From contig NZ_JABMLK010000002.1 of assembly GCF_013394855.1 (NCBI RefSeq), forward strand, positions 124,001-188,000: a DNA stretch of 64,000 bases, read 5' to 3'. This document shows positions 26,337 through 37,382 of this stretch, piece after piece. A program made the translations under genes and the position numbers. The stretch comes from Limnobaculum xujianqingii. Its GTDB lineage: Bacteria; Pseudomonadota; Gammaproteobacteria; Enterobacterales; Enterobacteriaceae. Every line of letters starts with the position of its first letter. Positions within the stretch are counted from its first letter, which is position 1. The notes beneath the pieces were generated by a model, which saw only the letters and a list, made by a program, of their open reading frames with translations, ran no database searches and was not told the origin of the DNA.

Positions 26337-26652
26337 ATCTCTCAATCCTCATCCTTATGGTTATAAAACCACGCTTTCCTATCGCGATATATCCCAATAA
26401 CCAAATAAAACCACCAGATTTAAAACAAATAATCAAAATAAATATCGTAAATCTCAATGCAAGAAGCACATCACAAAATCAAAACTATCCTTAAAATGTA
26501 AAAAAGTATGTTGATATTTATCAATATGTAACTACCCCATAAGTGGTCAAACTTAGCGCCGTAGTTTGGTACCGCGTTCAATCAAAATAGAAAGTGGCAC
26601 CGTTGCCACTAACAGAAACGTTTATATAAGCCTCGCTTGAAGGAATTTTTAT
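26337..26652 (+). promoter_or_regulatory. upstream region of the protease autotransporter
   Basis: About 316 bp of AT-rich sequence without a credible gene (a 63-codon frame at 26303-26494 overlaps the repeat and lacks a ribosome binding site). A 7-bp hairpin AGTGGCA/TGCCACT sits at 26593-26610 in the presumed leader, and GAAGGA at 26639-26644 precedes ATG 26653. Confidence 0.4.
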
Positions 26653-27972
26653 ATGAATACGATGTTCGATACATTTTTTGATAGTGCTCACCAAAAATCG
26701 CTTATAACCAATAAAAAACAGGGAAAAACCACCAGGTTGACTAAGTCTGCGGTGGCTTTGGCTATTACGGCGGCAACGTTATCCATGTCCGGTGTTGCTA
26801 CTGCCGCCTATACCGAACCCGGACAAATTGGTGATAAAACCAGCTGGGAAACCGGGGAATACAGTCAGGACTGGGGACTGAAAGCCATGAAAGCCTCAAG
26901 TGCCTATGCGCTGGGTTATTACGGGCAGGGTGTCAGAGTTGGCGTAATGGACTCCGGAGCGTTGCTGTTTAAACATTCAGACCTGAATGGCGATCGCTTT
27001 CATGCGGTGCACGCCTCCGGAGTATACGGGTCTTCTGGTCTACGCTATCCACAAGTGGCAACGGAAGGCCAGCAGGGTGCTTATGAAAAGGGTGAATCCT
27101 TTGATATCACCGGTGAATGGGTGTTGGGCCTTAACGATGGACACGGCACCCACGTAACCGGTACCGTCGGAGCTAACCGCGATGGTGAAGGTATGCACGG
27201 CGTCGCCTGGGGTTCCGATATTTATGTCGGTAACAACGGGGGTACTGATAGCAATAACTATGGCCCATTCCAGGATTACCAGTATTTCTATACCGGCTGG
27301 AAAGCCATGGTGGATGCGGGTGCGGAAGTCATCAATAACAGTTGGGGTACCAATATCCGTATCGTTGATCGAGGTACCACCGGTAGCGACAACGGCAATA
27401 CCGGCGTTCACCTGCCAGCGGATAATATCAACCAGTCAGAATATGAGTATTTCTATTTCAACAAAATGTACGGTAATAATCCGTCATTTGTTGATGCAGC
27501 TTATGACGCGGTGAAAGGCACCTCTGTGGTACAGATCTTTACCACCGGCAACCGTGATTTTGCTAACCCCTTTTACCGCGCCCTTTACCCCTATTTTAAT
27601 CCGGAGGCTGAACAGCACTGGATTGCAGTAGCCGGATTACAACGCGTAACCGGAACCGATAACTATGCTCTCTCCTATACCTGGAACGAAGCGGGTGATG
27701 CTAAGTGGTGGACGGTAGTGGCTCCGGGCAGTGTGATTTACTCGACGACAGTCAATTCAACCACCGGCGAAGCTGGCTGGGGGAACTCGTCCGGTACCTC
27801 TATGTCTGCCCCACACGTGGCCGGGGCGATGGGGGTGCTGATGTCCCGCTATCAGGATATGAGTGCAATTCAGGTGCGTGATGTAATGTTTACCACCGCT
27901 AACCACCTGAATCCGGACGGTAGCGTATTAAACGGCTGGACCGCAGCCGATGGCGTTCCGGATATTCGCTAG
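26653..27972 (+). CDS. S8 protease part of the broken autotransporter
   Basis: 439 residues to TAG. Subtilase motifs in order: VGVMDSG (Asp100), GHGTHVTGTVG (His164), FTTGNRD (oxyanion Asn300) and GTSMSAPHVAGAMG (Ser383). GAAGGA at 26639-26644 is a good ribosome binding site. If the stop is obeyed, a signal-peptide-bearing protease domain would be made without a translocator and would remain periplasmic (inference). The sequence following the stop (GWGIPDLDKGMYGPGQ) is the normal end of this protease domain, so the fold would be slightly truncated. Confidence 0.85.
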   Translation: MNTMFDTFFDSAHQKSLITNKKQGKTTRLTKSAVALAITAATLSMSGVATAAYTEPGQIGDKTSWETGEYSQDWGLKAMKASSAYALGYYGQGVRVGVMDSGALLFKHSDLNGDRFHAVHASGVYGSSGLRYPQVATEGQQGAYEKGESFDITGEWVLGLNDGHGTHVTGTVGANRDGEGMHGVAWGSDIYVGNNGGTDSNNYGPFQDYQYFYTGWKAMVDAGAEVINNSWGTNIRIVDRGTTGSDNGNTGVHLPADNINQSEYEYFYFNKMYGNNPSFVDAAYDAVKGTSVVQIFTTGNRDFANPFYRALYPYFNPEAEQHWIAVAGLQRVTGTDNYALSYTWNEAGDAKWWTVVAPGSVIYSTTVNSTTGEAGWGNSSGTSMSAPHVAGAMGVLMSRYQDMSAIQVRDVMFTTANHLNPDGSVLNGWTAADGVPDIR

Positions 27973-29949
27973 GGCTGGGGGATTCCGGATCTGGACAAGG
28001 GAATGTACGGCCCGGGCCAGTTCCTGAGTAAATTTGAATACAACATGGCGACCACACCGCTGGATGTCTGGAGTAACGACATCAGCCAGAAAGGGCTGGA
28101 TGCGCGTCAACAAGAGGATCTGGCGTGGCTGCAAGCCTATCAGGCCAATGGAATTGCTGCCGGTGGTGATTACGAGCTGGGAGATGACTTTGTCGTCAGT
28201 GATGGCAATAGCGATCCTACCGATCACATTATCGATCTGGCGGATGCAGAAAAATGGCGTCAGGAATACTACGACAAACGCGCCGCGGCGATTCAAGCCA
28301 AAATCGATGCTGGTCTTTATACCGCTTCGCTGGTGAAACAGGGCGCAGGCACACTGGTGATGACCGGCGATAATACCTATGCCGGAGGCACTACGGTTGA
28401 AGGCGGCACACTATATGGCTTCACCGAATCATTTGGTGATGGCAAAGTGATGGTCAATGGTGGCCAGTTTGGCGTGATTTCCAGCTATAACGACAGCTTT
28501 ACGCTAAAAGGTGAGCTGACCTCAACGGAAAGCCATAAAGCCAATATTGAAGTTAATGCTGGTGGTACCTACGTGATTAGCGCAGAAGAAAGTGTCAACG
28601 TAGGCGCGCTAACCTTTAACGATGGCTCAATGATTACCGTCGGCTCTACCCGCAGAGATGTGTTTAACGATGCCTATTTACATGGTATTACCGCAACGGG
28701 AAGTGTAACCGCAGAGACCTTAACCGATGCGAATAAAGCGATAATCACCCCGGATTACGCGTTCTTTAAGACCGATCTGGCGATTTCCGATAACACCATT
28801 ACCGCTACGTTTGGTCGTAATAGTGATGTTTCATTCGCCACCTATGGTAATCACAGCAACGGCCGGGCAATTGCGCGGGCTATTGAGGCCTCTGGCGCTA
28901 TGCCGGTGGCATCACGTTCAGTAACCGCTGCTGCTCTGAGCTCCGGCAGTCTCTACGACAAACTGTTAACCGCAACGAAAGATGAGGTTCGCAATACCTT
29001 TAATTCCCTTGGCAGCGATATGTACCTGAACACGCGCAATGCCAGCATAATTAACTCCATGACCACTACTCAAGTGGTTAAAGATCAGGCCGCAGGCACC
29101 GGTAACGGTCGCAAAGTGGAAATGGCAGATGGCTCAGCACGTCTGTGGATGACCGGTATCGGCAGTTGGTCTGAGGTGGATTACGGTCAGTCTAATATGG
29201 ATGTGGATTTCTACGCGGCTCTGGTTGGTGTGGAAGCAGATATTGCTGCCAGTACTAAGATGGGCATGTTCTTTGGTACTGGTTCTACCAAGTTTAAGGG
29301 TGGCGTGCATGGCAAAGTGGACAGCAACGATATGCACCTTGGCCTGTACGGCATTACCAACTTCGCTGAAGTCGCTTCACTGAGTTATGGTTTGATGTAC
29401 ACCCATCAGGATGCGGATGCAAAACGCAACTTAGTGGTGGTGAACGAGATTGGTAGCAACTCGGTTTCTGCGGATGCCGATATTGCCCAGATTTTCACTG
29501 AAGCCGCTTATCTGGGGCTGAATACCAGTAGTTACTCTATCGAACCTCATCTGGGCTTTAGCTGGATGCATATCAAATCGGATGATTACACTGAAACCGT
29601 TAGTGATATGGCATTCAAAACCAAAGTTGACGATCAGGATCTGCTGGTAACCACGTTCGGCGTTCGCGGCGGCCTGCCATTCACCGTTGGTGAGCTTCCA
29701 ATGACGGTGAAGGCCGATATCTATGGCATGCACTTTGCCGGAGATAACACTGCCGAAGCCACCATGTATCTTGCAGATACTGGTGCGGCAAACATCAAGG
29801 GCGGTAAGCTTTCGACTATGGCGGGAGCAGCTCTCGGTGTTGAAGCGCAAATTACCAAATCTGCCTCATTCGGCGTGTCATATACCGGAGCCTATAACAG
29901 CGATATCACCTCAAATGGTGTATACGCTAAGTTGAAAATTGACTTCTAA
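27973..29949 (+). CDS. linker and translocator barrel of the broken protease autotransporter
   Basis: The frame continues directly from the TAG; the first ATG is 28003 with no ribosome binding site. Residues just after the stop complete the S8 domain, then a helical linker (EKWRQEYYDKRAAAIQAKI), a PATR-type repeat, and from about 29130 the beta-barrel (ARLWMTGIGSWSEVDYG, GVEADIAASTKMGMFFGTG, YAKLKIDF). The terminal Phe fits BAM-dependent insertion. A 12-bp hairpin follows at 29968-29996. Confidence 0.8.
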   Translation, partial: GWGIPDLDKGMYGPGQFLSKFEYNMATTPLDVWSNDISQKGLDARQQEDLAWLQAYQANGIAAGGDYELGDDFVVSDGNSDPTDHIIDLADAEKWRQEYYDKRAAAIQAKIDAGLYTASLVKQGAGTLVMTGDNTYAGGTTVEGGTLYGFTESFGDGKVMVNGGQFGVISSYNDSFTLKGELTSTESHKANIEVNAGGTYVISAEESVNVGALTFNDGSMITVGSTRRDVFNDAYLHGITATGSVTAETLTDANKAIITPDYAFFKTDLAISDNTITATFGRNSDVSFATYGNHSNGRAIARAIEASGAMPVASRSVTAAALSSGSLYDKLLTATKDEVRNTFNSLGSDMYLNTRNASIINSMTTTQVVKDQAAGTGNGRKVEMADGSARLWMTGIGSWSEVDYGQSNMDVDFYAALVGVEADIAASTKMGMFFGTGSTKFKGGVHGKVDSNDMHLGLYGITNFAEVASLSYGLMYTHQDADAKRNLVVVNEIGSNSVSADADIAQIFTEAAYLGLNTSSYSIEPHLGFSWMHIKSDDYTETVSDMAFKTKVDDQDLLVTTFGVRGGLPFTVGELPMTVKADIYGMHFAGDNTAEATMYLADTGAANIKGGKLSTMAGAALGVEAQITKSASFGVSYTGAYNSDITSNGVYAKLKIDF

Positions 29950-29967
29950 ACCTTAACCCACCCGATT

Positions 29968-29996
29968 CACGTATAGAGAGTTAATCTCTGTACGTG
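29968..29996. terminator. hairpin after the protease autotransporter
   Basis: CACGTATAGAGA (29968-29979) pairs with TCTCTGTACGTG (29985-29996), 12 bp with one G-U pair and loop GTTAA. There is no U-tract, so it may be a 3' end stabiliser rather than an intrinsic terminator. Confidence 0.5.
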
Positions 29997-30095
29997 GATC
30001 GACTTAATAGCCTTGTCAGGTGAGTTTCGATAATTAAATAGTTTACTTTAGATGGATGACCAACGCCTGATGGTTTGGTCTTGCATTTTAAACTA

Positions 30096-30255
30096 GCTAA
30101 TCGTCGGGAGGGGCTGCCGTTGGGGTCGTAGCAGCTTTAGCTGCCGGAGTGCCCCTAGGCAGACCAGGCCCGACACGCACCGAAGCTAAGTACAAGCTGT
30201 CTTCCGGTCGAGCACAACGCCAATATAATCACATTAGATTTTACGACCGGAATAT
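30096..30255 (+). repeat. structured dispersed repeat family 2, copy A
   Basis: This ~160-bp element is non-coding and shared with 53828-53986. Nested helices: GTCGGG 30103-30108 with CCCGAC 30169-30174; CTGCC 30114-30118 with GGCAG 30158-30162; GGGG 30122-30125 with CCCC 30152-30155; hairpin GCAGC-TTTA-GCTGC 30131-30144. A separate 3' helix is TTCCGGTCG 30202-30210 with CGACCGGAA 30244-30252. Copy B differs in four of these helices but with compensating changes. It lies between the protease autotransporter and the convergent LysR gene. It does not match any RNA class I can name. Confidence 0.8.
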
Positions 30256-30284
30256 CCACAAATGCTAATTTACCGAATTAAGCC

Positions 30285-31169
30285 TTACTTCAATCTCTCA
30301 CAAAGATAATCAACAAACACCCTAACCTTTGGCGCCAGATGACGATTCGATGGCCAAATCAGGCTAAAGCGAGTAGGGCCTTCAATATAGTCACCCAGTA
30401 AACTACACAGGGTTCCGTCTGCTAATGCTTCTGCCACCATAAAATCAGGAATACAACCAATACCAAGCCCGCCGATCGTGGCAGAACACAAGGCATCAAC
30501 ATTATTGCAGGTGATAATATGCTTCATTCGCAGTGAGTGTTCGTCATCCGGCGTTTTTAATGGCCAGTGCTGCATTCTGCCGCTGTTGGGAAAGCGAAAC
30601 CGAATAGCACAATGTTGTTCAAGCGCCTGCGGATTGCCAGGAGTACCGTAACGTTCAAGATAGTCTGGCGAAGCACAGAGCAGTAACTGGAATGAATGCA
30701 GTGGCCGGGCCATCAGACGGGAATCTGACAGCTCCCCACCACGAATGGCCACATCAATTCGTTCATCAATCAGATCGACCATGCGATCGTTAAAGTCCAG
30801 TTCCAGCTCTATTTCCGGATAACGCTGAATAAATTCAGGCAAAGCGGGTAGCAGCAAATGATAACTGACATTAGGGGCACTGATGCGCAACACTCCTCTG
30901 GGTACTTCCTGAGTTTGTGTCAAAGCGGCATGAGCATCATCCAGATCGTCAAGGATCTTACGGCAGCGCTCAAGAAACAGATCGCCTTCATCGGTTAATC
31001 GAATACTGCGGGTAGAGCGCTGAAACAGACGCACGCCAAGCTGCTGTTCCAGCCGACTGACGGCTTTACCCACAGCTGAAGGGGTAAGCCCCAGCGCACG
31101 ACCTGCGGCAACAAAGCTACCCAGCTCAGCAGTACGAACAAAAGCGTTAAGTGCACTTAGCCGGTCCAT
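30285..31169 (-). CDS. LysR-family transcriptional regulator
   Basis: 294 residues, the usual LysR length. The N-terminal winged HTH is clear (LSALNAFVRTAELGSFVAAGRALGL, then SAVGKAVSRLEQQLGVRLF). The effector domain follows (GVLRISAPNVSYHLLLPAL, ELSDSRLMARPLHSF). It is divergent from the nitroreductase gene at 31337 across a 167-bp gap, the classic arrangement for control of the neighbour. The sequence is most like the CrgA/YafC-type branch that regulates oxidoreductases (from motif memory). The ligand is unknown. Confidence 0.85.
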   Translation of the reverse strand: MDRLSALNAFVRTAELGSFVAAGRALGLTPSAVGKAVSRLEQQLGVRLFQRSTRSIRLTDEGDLFLERCRKILDDLDDAHAALTQTQEVPRGVLRISAPNVSYHLLLPALPEFIQRYPEIELELDFNDRMVDLIDERIDVAIRGGELSDSRLMARPLHSFQLLLCASPDYLERYGTPGNPQALEQHCAIRFRFPNSGRMQHWPLKTPDDEHSLRMKHIITCNNVDALCSATIGGLGIGCIPDFMVAEALADGTLCSLLGDYIEGPTRFSLIWPSNRHLAPKVRVFVDYLCERLK

Positions 31170-31336
31170 TTTCGTTCTCCCTTATCTTGTTTCTATTCGA
31201 GCGTTTTATTCCATTATATATGGAAACTAGTGCTGATTATTATTGAATGAGAGAAAGTTATAATGCCAACCTGTTTCACAGATAGCAGTGGGAAATTGCA
31301 GCACTGCTATTATCCGTTCTGCATAAGGAGACTCTC

Positions 31337-32014
31337 TTGCAAACTTTACTCCCATTTGATCAGGCTGTTCGCGCCCGTCACTCGGTTCGTCATTTTTTAG
31401 CTAAACCTCTGGCTCAGGAAACATTAATCAGCATTGCAAACGATGCTCAACTGGCTCCTTCAAACTGTAATACTCAGCCGTGGAACGTTCATATTGTTTC
31501 CGGTGATAAAAGAGAAGCCCTTAGCCAGCGCCTGTTGCAGGCTGATGAACAGGGGTTACACTCGCCAGACTTTAGTTTTGATATGAAGGCATTTGGTGGA
31601 GCCTATGGTGACAGAAGAAAAGAACAGGGCAAAACCTACTATCAATCTATCGGTATTGCCCGTGACGATCTGGAAGCCAGAAGGGCGGTAGTGAAAAATA
31701 ACCTGAATTTCTACGGCGCGCCTCATGCGGCTTTTCTGTTTATGCCATCGTTTGGCGATAACGTACGTACCGCCGGTGATATTGGCATGTATGGGCAAAC
31801 CTTTTTGCTGTCGTTAGCCGCCCGTGGCTTAGCCGGTATTCCACAAACCATTCTGGGCTTCTATGCCGATACTATTCGCGAGTTTCTGAATATTTCGCCA
31901 GAATATAAATTACTGTTTGGCATCTCATTTGGTTATGAAGACCAGAACGCTCCTGCCAATCAATTTAAGATGGGACGCGCACCGCTAAATCAAAGCGTCA
32001 CTTTTCATGATTAA
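31337..32014 (+). CDS. nitroreductase-family flavoprotein
   Basis: 225 residues from a TTG start at 31337 with AAGGAG at 31325-31330 (6 bases away); no ATG fits as well. Motifs RARHSVRHFLAKPL and LAPSNCNTQPWNVHIV are the FMN-binding entry of the nitroreductase superfamily, and GMYGQTFLLSLAARGLAGIPQTI is the typical central helix region. These FMN enzymes reduce nitroaromatics, quinones or enones with NAD(P)H. It is paired with the divergent LysR gene, which probably induces it. It ends at the terminator 32099-32144. Confidence 0.85.
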   Translation: MQTLLPFDQAVRARHSVRHFLAKPLAQETLISIANDAQLAPSNCNTQPWNVHIVSGDKREALSQRLLQADEQGLHSPDFSFDMKAFGGAYGDRRKEQGKTYYQSIGIARDDLEARRAVVKNNLNFYGAPHAAFLFMPSFGDNVRTAGDIGMYGQTFLLSLAARGLAGIPQTILGFYADTIREFLNISPEYKLLFGISFGYEDQNAPANQFKMGRAPLNQSVTFHD

Positions 32015-32098
32015 AGTCATACCCGACATTTATTGATAAATGTTTAGTGATAATTAGATTTTAATGGCTGATTTTCAATAGAGCATCTTAATACACTG

Positions 32099-32144
32099 AA
32101 CCCATTCTATTTATTGTTGACAGTATTAATGGAATGGGTTTTTT
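32099..32144 (+). terminator. rho-independent terminator after nitroreductase
   Basis: AACCCATTC (32099-32107) pairs with GAATGGGTT (32132-32140), followed by TTTT. The loop is about 24 nt. Confidence 0.75.
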
Positions 32145-32524
32145 ATTGCGGACTAATAAAATATATCGCGAAAATAGGAATACTGCTAACTATAAGGTAT
32201 GTATAGATTATGGCTGATGGTTGTATTTGATATTTGAATTTTTTCTAGTCGATTGATTTTAATTTGTATTTAAATTTACTTTAATTATTAACCACTAATT
32301 AGTGGTTGTTGTCTTTCTTTTCACCATCCAATTAATAGGTTCTGATGATGTTTTTTAGTTATTCTGTTTTTATTTGATCTGCTATAACTAAAATATATTA
32401 ATACTATGGTTTTATAATTGTTCAAACAGGTTTGGTTTTTTCATTATATTGAAAGTCACGAGTAAATTAGGTAGTTGATAATTTAAACCCTGTATTTAAT
32501 ATGGTTATCAAAGAAAGAGGCAAG
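32145..32524 (+). promoter_or_regulatory. AT-rich upstream region of the P450 gene
   Basis: About 380 bp, very AT-rich, with no coding frame worth reporting. It presumably carries the P450 promoter. AAGAGG at 32515-32520 precedes the chosen ATG at 32525. Confidence 0.35.
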
Positions 32525-33787
32525 ATGCATCACTTAAGTACGGATATTTGTAATTATTTATACTCGTTAGCCGATGAGCAGAATGGTAACAATGTTTCCC
32601 TCGAGCTCAATGGCGTTCCCACTTTGATTGTTCAAAACAGAGAGGATGCCGAGTATGTTTTACGCCGTAACTACATGAACTATGAAAAAAACATGGCCTG
32701 GTTTAAACAGGCTTTAGGCGCATCTCGTTTTTTTGAGAATGGTCAGGTCTGGAAACTGCATAAAAACTTAACCCAGCCATTCTTAAATCGTTTTGACGAT
32801 CGGCAAACGGTCGAACTTTCCATTTACCACGCACAACGGGGCGTGGCGCAGTTAATTAACGATAGCCGTGCAGGTCAGACAACCCTGGATGATGGCGTAT
32901 TTCGTAAGATGGCCATGGCGGTATTTCTTGAGAATTTCTTTCCGGTTTCGCTGGAAGAGTCCGGTATCAATATTGATAGTATCGCGGAGCTGATGGAGTT
33001 CAGCTCTGAGTTCTCTTTTATACCAGCAGGTACATTGAATACTCAGCATCGTAGGCGACTGGTTAAACTCAGGGCATTGCGTCGTCAGGTGAATGCACAA
33101 CTACAAATATTCAGAGATCCTAAGCATACCAATCCGCTACTGGAACGTATTCTTAAGGCGGAAACCGAACCGGAAAATCAGGTGGTACTGGAAGACGAGC
33201 TGATGGCATTTTTAGCGGCGGGCTCGGAATCAACGGCAGCGACCATGAGTTGGGTGTGCTATTTACTGGCAAGTCATCCCGAACAGCAGGAAAAGCTTTA
33301 TCAGGAAGTCATTAATCATCCTCATCCGACGAACTGGCAACAGCTTAGCCAAATGCCGGGGCTAATGACTTTTATATCTGAAGCATTACGCCTGTATCCA
33401 CCGATACCTATCATTATTCGACAGGCATTGGGTAAGGATAAGATTGGTGATGCCGAAATTATCGAGCGGCAAAACATCATCATTTCGTTTATTGGGATCA
33501 TGCGTAACCAAAATGTATACCGGAATCCGGCTGAGCTGAATCTTCGCGATGACAGCTACTCTCCCCTTAACGATAAAGACAGCGGCATTGGTATTTCATT
33601 TAGCCACGGGCCTCGCATATGCGGTGGTAAAGATTTTGCGTTAGTGGAGCTGGCAGGATTTGTGTATACCTTCCTGCAACAGGCTTCATTTACCCTTACC
33701 TCTGATTTACCACCTCGTTTTTACTGGAAATCCCAGATGATCAATCAGGGCGGACAACCGGTTAGCGTTAAGCCGCGTACGAAGTAG
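32525..33787 (+). CDS. cytochrome P450
   Basis: 420 residues from ATG 32525, chosen because AGAGG lies just before it; an ATG at 32501 would add 8 residues but lacks a ribosome binding site. Diagnostic motifs are all present: I-helix AAGSESTAATMSW (oxygen activation), K-helix ExxR (SEALRLYPP), and the heme loop FSHGPRICGGKD with the Cys ligand at about residue 366. There is no N-terminal membrane anchor, so it is a soluble bacterial-type P450. No ferredoxin or reductase gene adjoins it, so its redox partner must be encoded elsewhere. P450s are rare in Enterobacterales, and together with the AT-rich flanks this suggests acquisition by transfer (inference). Substrate unknown. Confidence 0.9.
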   Translation: MHHLSTDICNYLYSLADEQNGNNVSLELNGVPTLIVQNREDAEYVLRRNYMNYEKNMAWFKQALGASRFFENGQVWKLHKNLTQPFLNRFDDRQTVELSIYHAQRGVAQLINDSRAGQTTLDDGVFRKMAMAVFLENFFPVSLEESGINIDSIAELMEFSSEFSFIPAGTLNTQHRRRLVKLRALRRQVNAQLQIFRDPKHTNPLLERILKAETEPENQVVLEDELMAFLAAGSESTAATMSWVCYLLASHPEQQEKLYQEVINHPHPTNWQQLSQMPGLMTFISEALRLYPPIPIIIRQALGKDKIGDAEIIERQNIIISFIGIMRNQNVYRNPAELNLRDDSYSPLNDKDSGIGISFSHGPRICGGKDFALVELAGFVYTFLQQASFTLTSDLPPRFYWKSQMINQGGQPVSVKPRTK

Positions 33788-33922
33788 GGAATAGATAAAG
33801 TGCCATCATAAGTCACCCATAGAATCCGATCTCGGTAGGGGGACGTGGTGAATGGCACTATGTTAATCGTGAAGTGGTACTTTATATTTTTTCAGCGAGA
33901 TTTTTCATGGCTGACTGCCCGA

Positions 33923-34666
33923 TCAAAGCTCTTGTTGGGTAGGACGGAATAGAATTTCATTAATATCGACATCCTCCGGTTGACTGATAGCAAAGGCTAC
34001 TACGTTGGCAAATGAGTCTGCGGAAATAGCCGTTTGGTCATAGAATTGCTTAATGTTTGCCGCGACATCGGCTTCGGTGATGCTATCTACCAGCTCGCTA
34101 TGTACGGCTCCGGGAGAAATGATGGTGGTACGGATATTATAAGGTTTTACTTCTTGCCGTAGCCCTTCGGAGATAACGCGAACTGCGCTTTTGGTCGCAG
34201 CATAAACGGCACTGCCCGGGCGAACTTTATGACCAGCAACTGAAGAAGTATTGATAATATGACCGCTTTTCTGAGCTTGCATATAGGGCAGGGCAGCAGC
34301 GATTCCATATAAAACGCCTTTTAGATTTACATCGATCATGGCATTCCAGTCATCGATTTTGGCAAGCCCCAATAATGAATGGGGCATTAGCCCGGCATTA
34401 TTCACCATAACATCAATACGACCATATAATCTGATTGCCTGATCAACCAAGGCTTGTACCTGATCCGGATGAGTGACATCGGTTTTTACCGTCGCATCAG
34501 CGGGCAAATTCAGTTCGCTGGCCAGTTTTTTCAGTCGATCTTCACGCCGGGCACCAAGTACCAGTTTTGCTCCATCTTTTACCAGACGTCGTGCCAGCGC
34601 CTCACCTAGACCGCTGCTGGCTCCGGCAATAACGACCACTTTACCTTCAATACCCTGGTTCATAGA
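33923..34666 (-). CDS. short-chain dehydrogenase/reductase (SDR)
   Basis: About 247 residues from ATG at 34666, chosen over an upstream in-frame start because GGAGAG lies 5 bases before it. Classical SDR motifs: the Rossmann glycine pattern [18 protein letters not shown] ([10 protein letters not shown]), the catalytic Ser in NTSSVAGHK, and YxxxK as YAATKSAV. It is an NAD(P)-dependent oxidoreductase of unknown substrate. It follows the cupin gene with a 10-bp gap and probably forms one minus-strand operon with it and the aldo/keto reductase. Confidence 0.88.
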   Translation of the reverse strand, partial: SMNQGIEGKVVVIAGASSGLGEALARRLVKDGAKLVLGARREDRLKKLASELNLPADATVKTDVTHPDQVQALVDQAIRLYGRIDVMVNNAGLMPHSLLGLAKIDDWNAMIDVNLKGVLYGIAAALPYMQAQKSGHIINTSSVAGHKVRPGSAVYAATKSAVRVISEGLRQEVKPYNIRTTIISPGAVHSELVDSITEADVAANIKQFYDQTAISADSFANVVAFAISQPEDVDINEILFRPTQQEL

Positions 34667-34676
34667 CTCTCCAATA

Positions 34677-35111
34677 TTATTTACTGTATTGTTGATGAGT
34701 AACCTGTTCCATCCACTCAACCACGCTGCCGTTCAGGGATTCTGCAATGGCAATATGGGTCATTGCAGTGTCAGGAGTTGCGCCATGCCAGTGTTTAACA
34801 CCTTCAGGGATCCAGACGATATCACCTTGATTTATCTCCCGGATTTCACTACCCCATTCCTGTACCCAACCACGTCCTTGAGTGACAATCAGGGTTTGCC
34901 CTAGCGGGTGAGTATGCCAGGCTGTACGGGCACCGGGTTCAAAGGTCACTGTTGCACCGCCTATACGCGCGGGCTCTGTACCCTGAAATGGCGCATCAAT
35001 ACGTACTTTTCCGGTAAAATAATTTTCTGAACCCGGCTGTGAAGGCTGGGAACCAGCAGGTGTAATTTTCACTTTTCTCTCCAGTTCAGCAAAAGCTGTT
35101 GGTGTCAGCAT
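34677..35111 (-). CDS. cupin-fold protein (mandelonitrile-lyase-like cupin)
   Basis: 144 residues. Cupin motif 1 is [27 protein letters not shown] (metal-binding His-x-His and Gln/Glu positions) and motif 2 is [16 protein letters not shown]. The neighbourhood [20 protein letters not shown] with this cupin resembles the small manganese cupins that include bacterial hydroxynitrile lyases, but most family members are uncharacterised. Some homologues have a longer, possibly secreted N-terminus; this one starts at [11 protein letters not shown]. It lies in an oxidoreductase operon with the SDR and a broken aldo/keto reductase. Confidence 0.8.
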   Translation of the reverse strand: MLTPTAFAELERKVKITPAGSQPSQPGSENYFTGKVRIDAPFQGTEPARIGGATVTFEPGARTAWHTHPLGQTLIVTQGRGWVQEWGSEIREINQGDIVWIPEGVKHWHGATPDTAMTHIAIAESLNGSVVEWMEQVTHQQYSK

Positions 35112-35198
35112 TGATAAGATGATGGTGGAGGGGGTTAATAACGGTATCCTGATACCCTCCAGCGTTAAAGTTTAGCGGATCAACAGGATCTCGCTTTA

Positions 35199-35218
35199 CC
35201 CGTGGTATAAACCACGGG
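35199..35218. other. hairpin between aldo/keto reductase and cupin genes
   Basis: CCCGTGGT (35199-35206) and ACCACGGG (35211-35218) form an 8-bp stem with a 4-nt loop just after the original stop codon of the aldo/keto reductase. There is no U-tract on the minus strand, so it is more likely an mRNA processing or stability hairpin. Confidence 0.5.
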
Positions 35219-35224
35219 CATTTA

Positions 35225-36223
<999 letters not shown>

Positions 36224-36379
36224 CTATACTCCTGCGATGAATAGGTGAGTCGTGACTTGTCATGTCGGTGATAGAAAGGTAGCAAATGATTAGTCTGATG
36301 ATTAGATAGATAAATGCGCATGTGTATATGAATTAAATTCATCAATCGATATAGTGAGTAAATACTCACGGATAAATAG

Positions 36380-37284
<905 letters not shown>

Positions 37285-37382
37285 TTTATTCAGAAATAGT
37301 AGGGTCGTGTCGGTTTGGTACAATCTTATTAGCCGAACAAACCATAAAGTTAGCGAGTCATCACTAATATGGAGATAGCTCA

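Larger units (their letters stand above)
26653..29949 (+). pseudogene. subtilisin-type autotransporter serine protease, interrupted by an in-frame TAG
   Basis: Reading through the TAG at 27970-27972 (codon 440) gives one 1,098-codon protein: signal peptide with a long N-terminal extension (cleavage near residue 51, ATA-AYT), S8 peptidase domain, one PATR-like repeat (GAGTLVMTGDNTYAGGTT), and a C-terminal autotransporter barrel ending YAKLKIDF. Secreted subtilases of this type, such as the Serratia serine protease and NalP, cut surface or extracellular proteins. The catalytic triad is intact (Asp100, His164, Ser383; oxyanion Asn300). The frame is the same on both sides, so only the stop codon separates the halves. 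It could be a nonsense mutation, a read-through stop, or a base-calling error. Confidence 0.85.

Noticed and set aside
26303..26494. 63-codon frame before the protease autotransporter
   Set aside because: Starts inside repeat family 1, lacks a ribosome binding site, composition-driven.
27970..27972. Pyrrolysine or other genetic-code recoding of TAG
   Set aside because: The TAGs at 27970 and 35396 sit in different contexts; one replaces a conserved Trp. The two TAA/TAG autotransporter stops differ. No recoding machinery is visible. Mutation or error is simpler.
30096..30255. Integron attC-like reading of family 2 (GTTGGG ... CCCAAC ends in copy B)
   Set aside because: The order of the core motifs is opposite to that of attC sites, and copy A has GTCGGG/CCCGAC, which breaks the core consensus.
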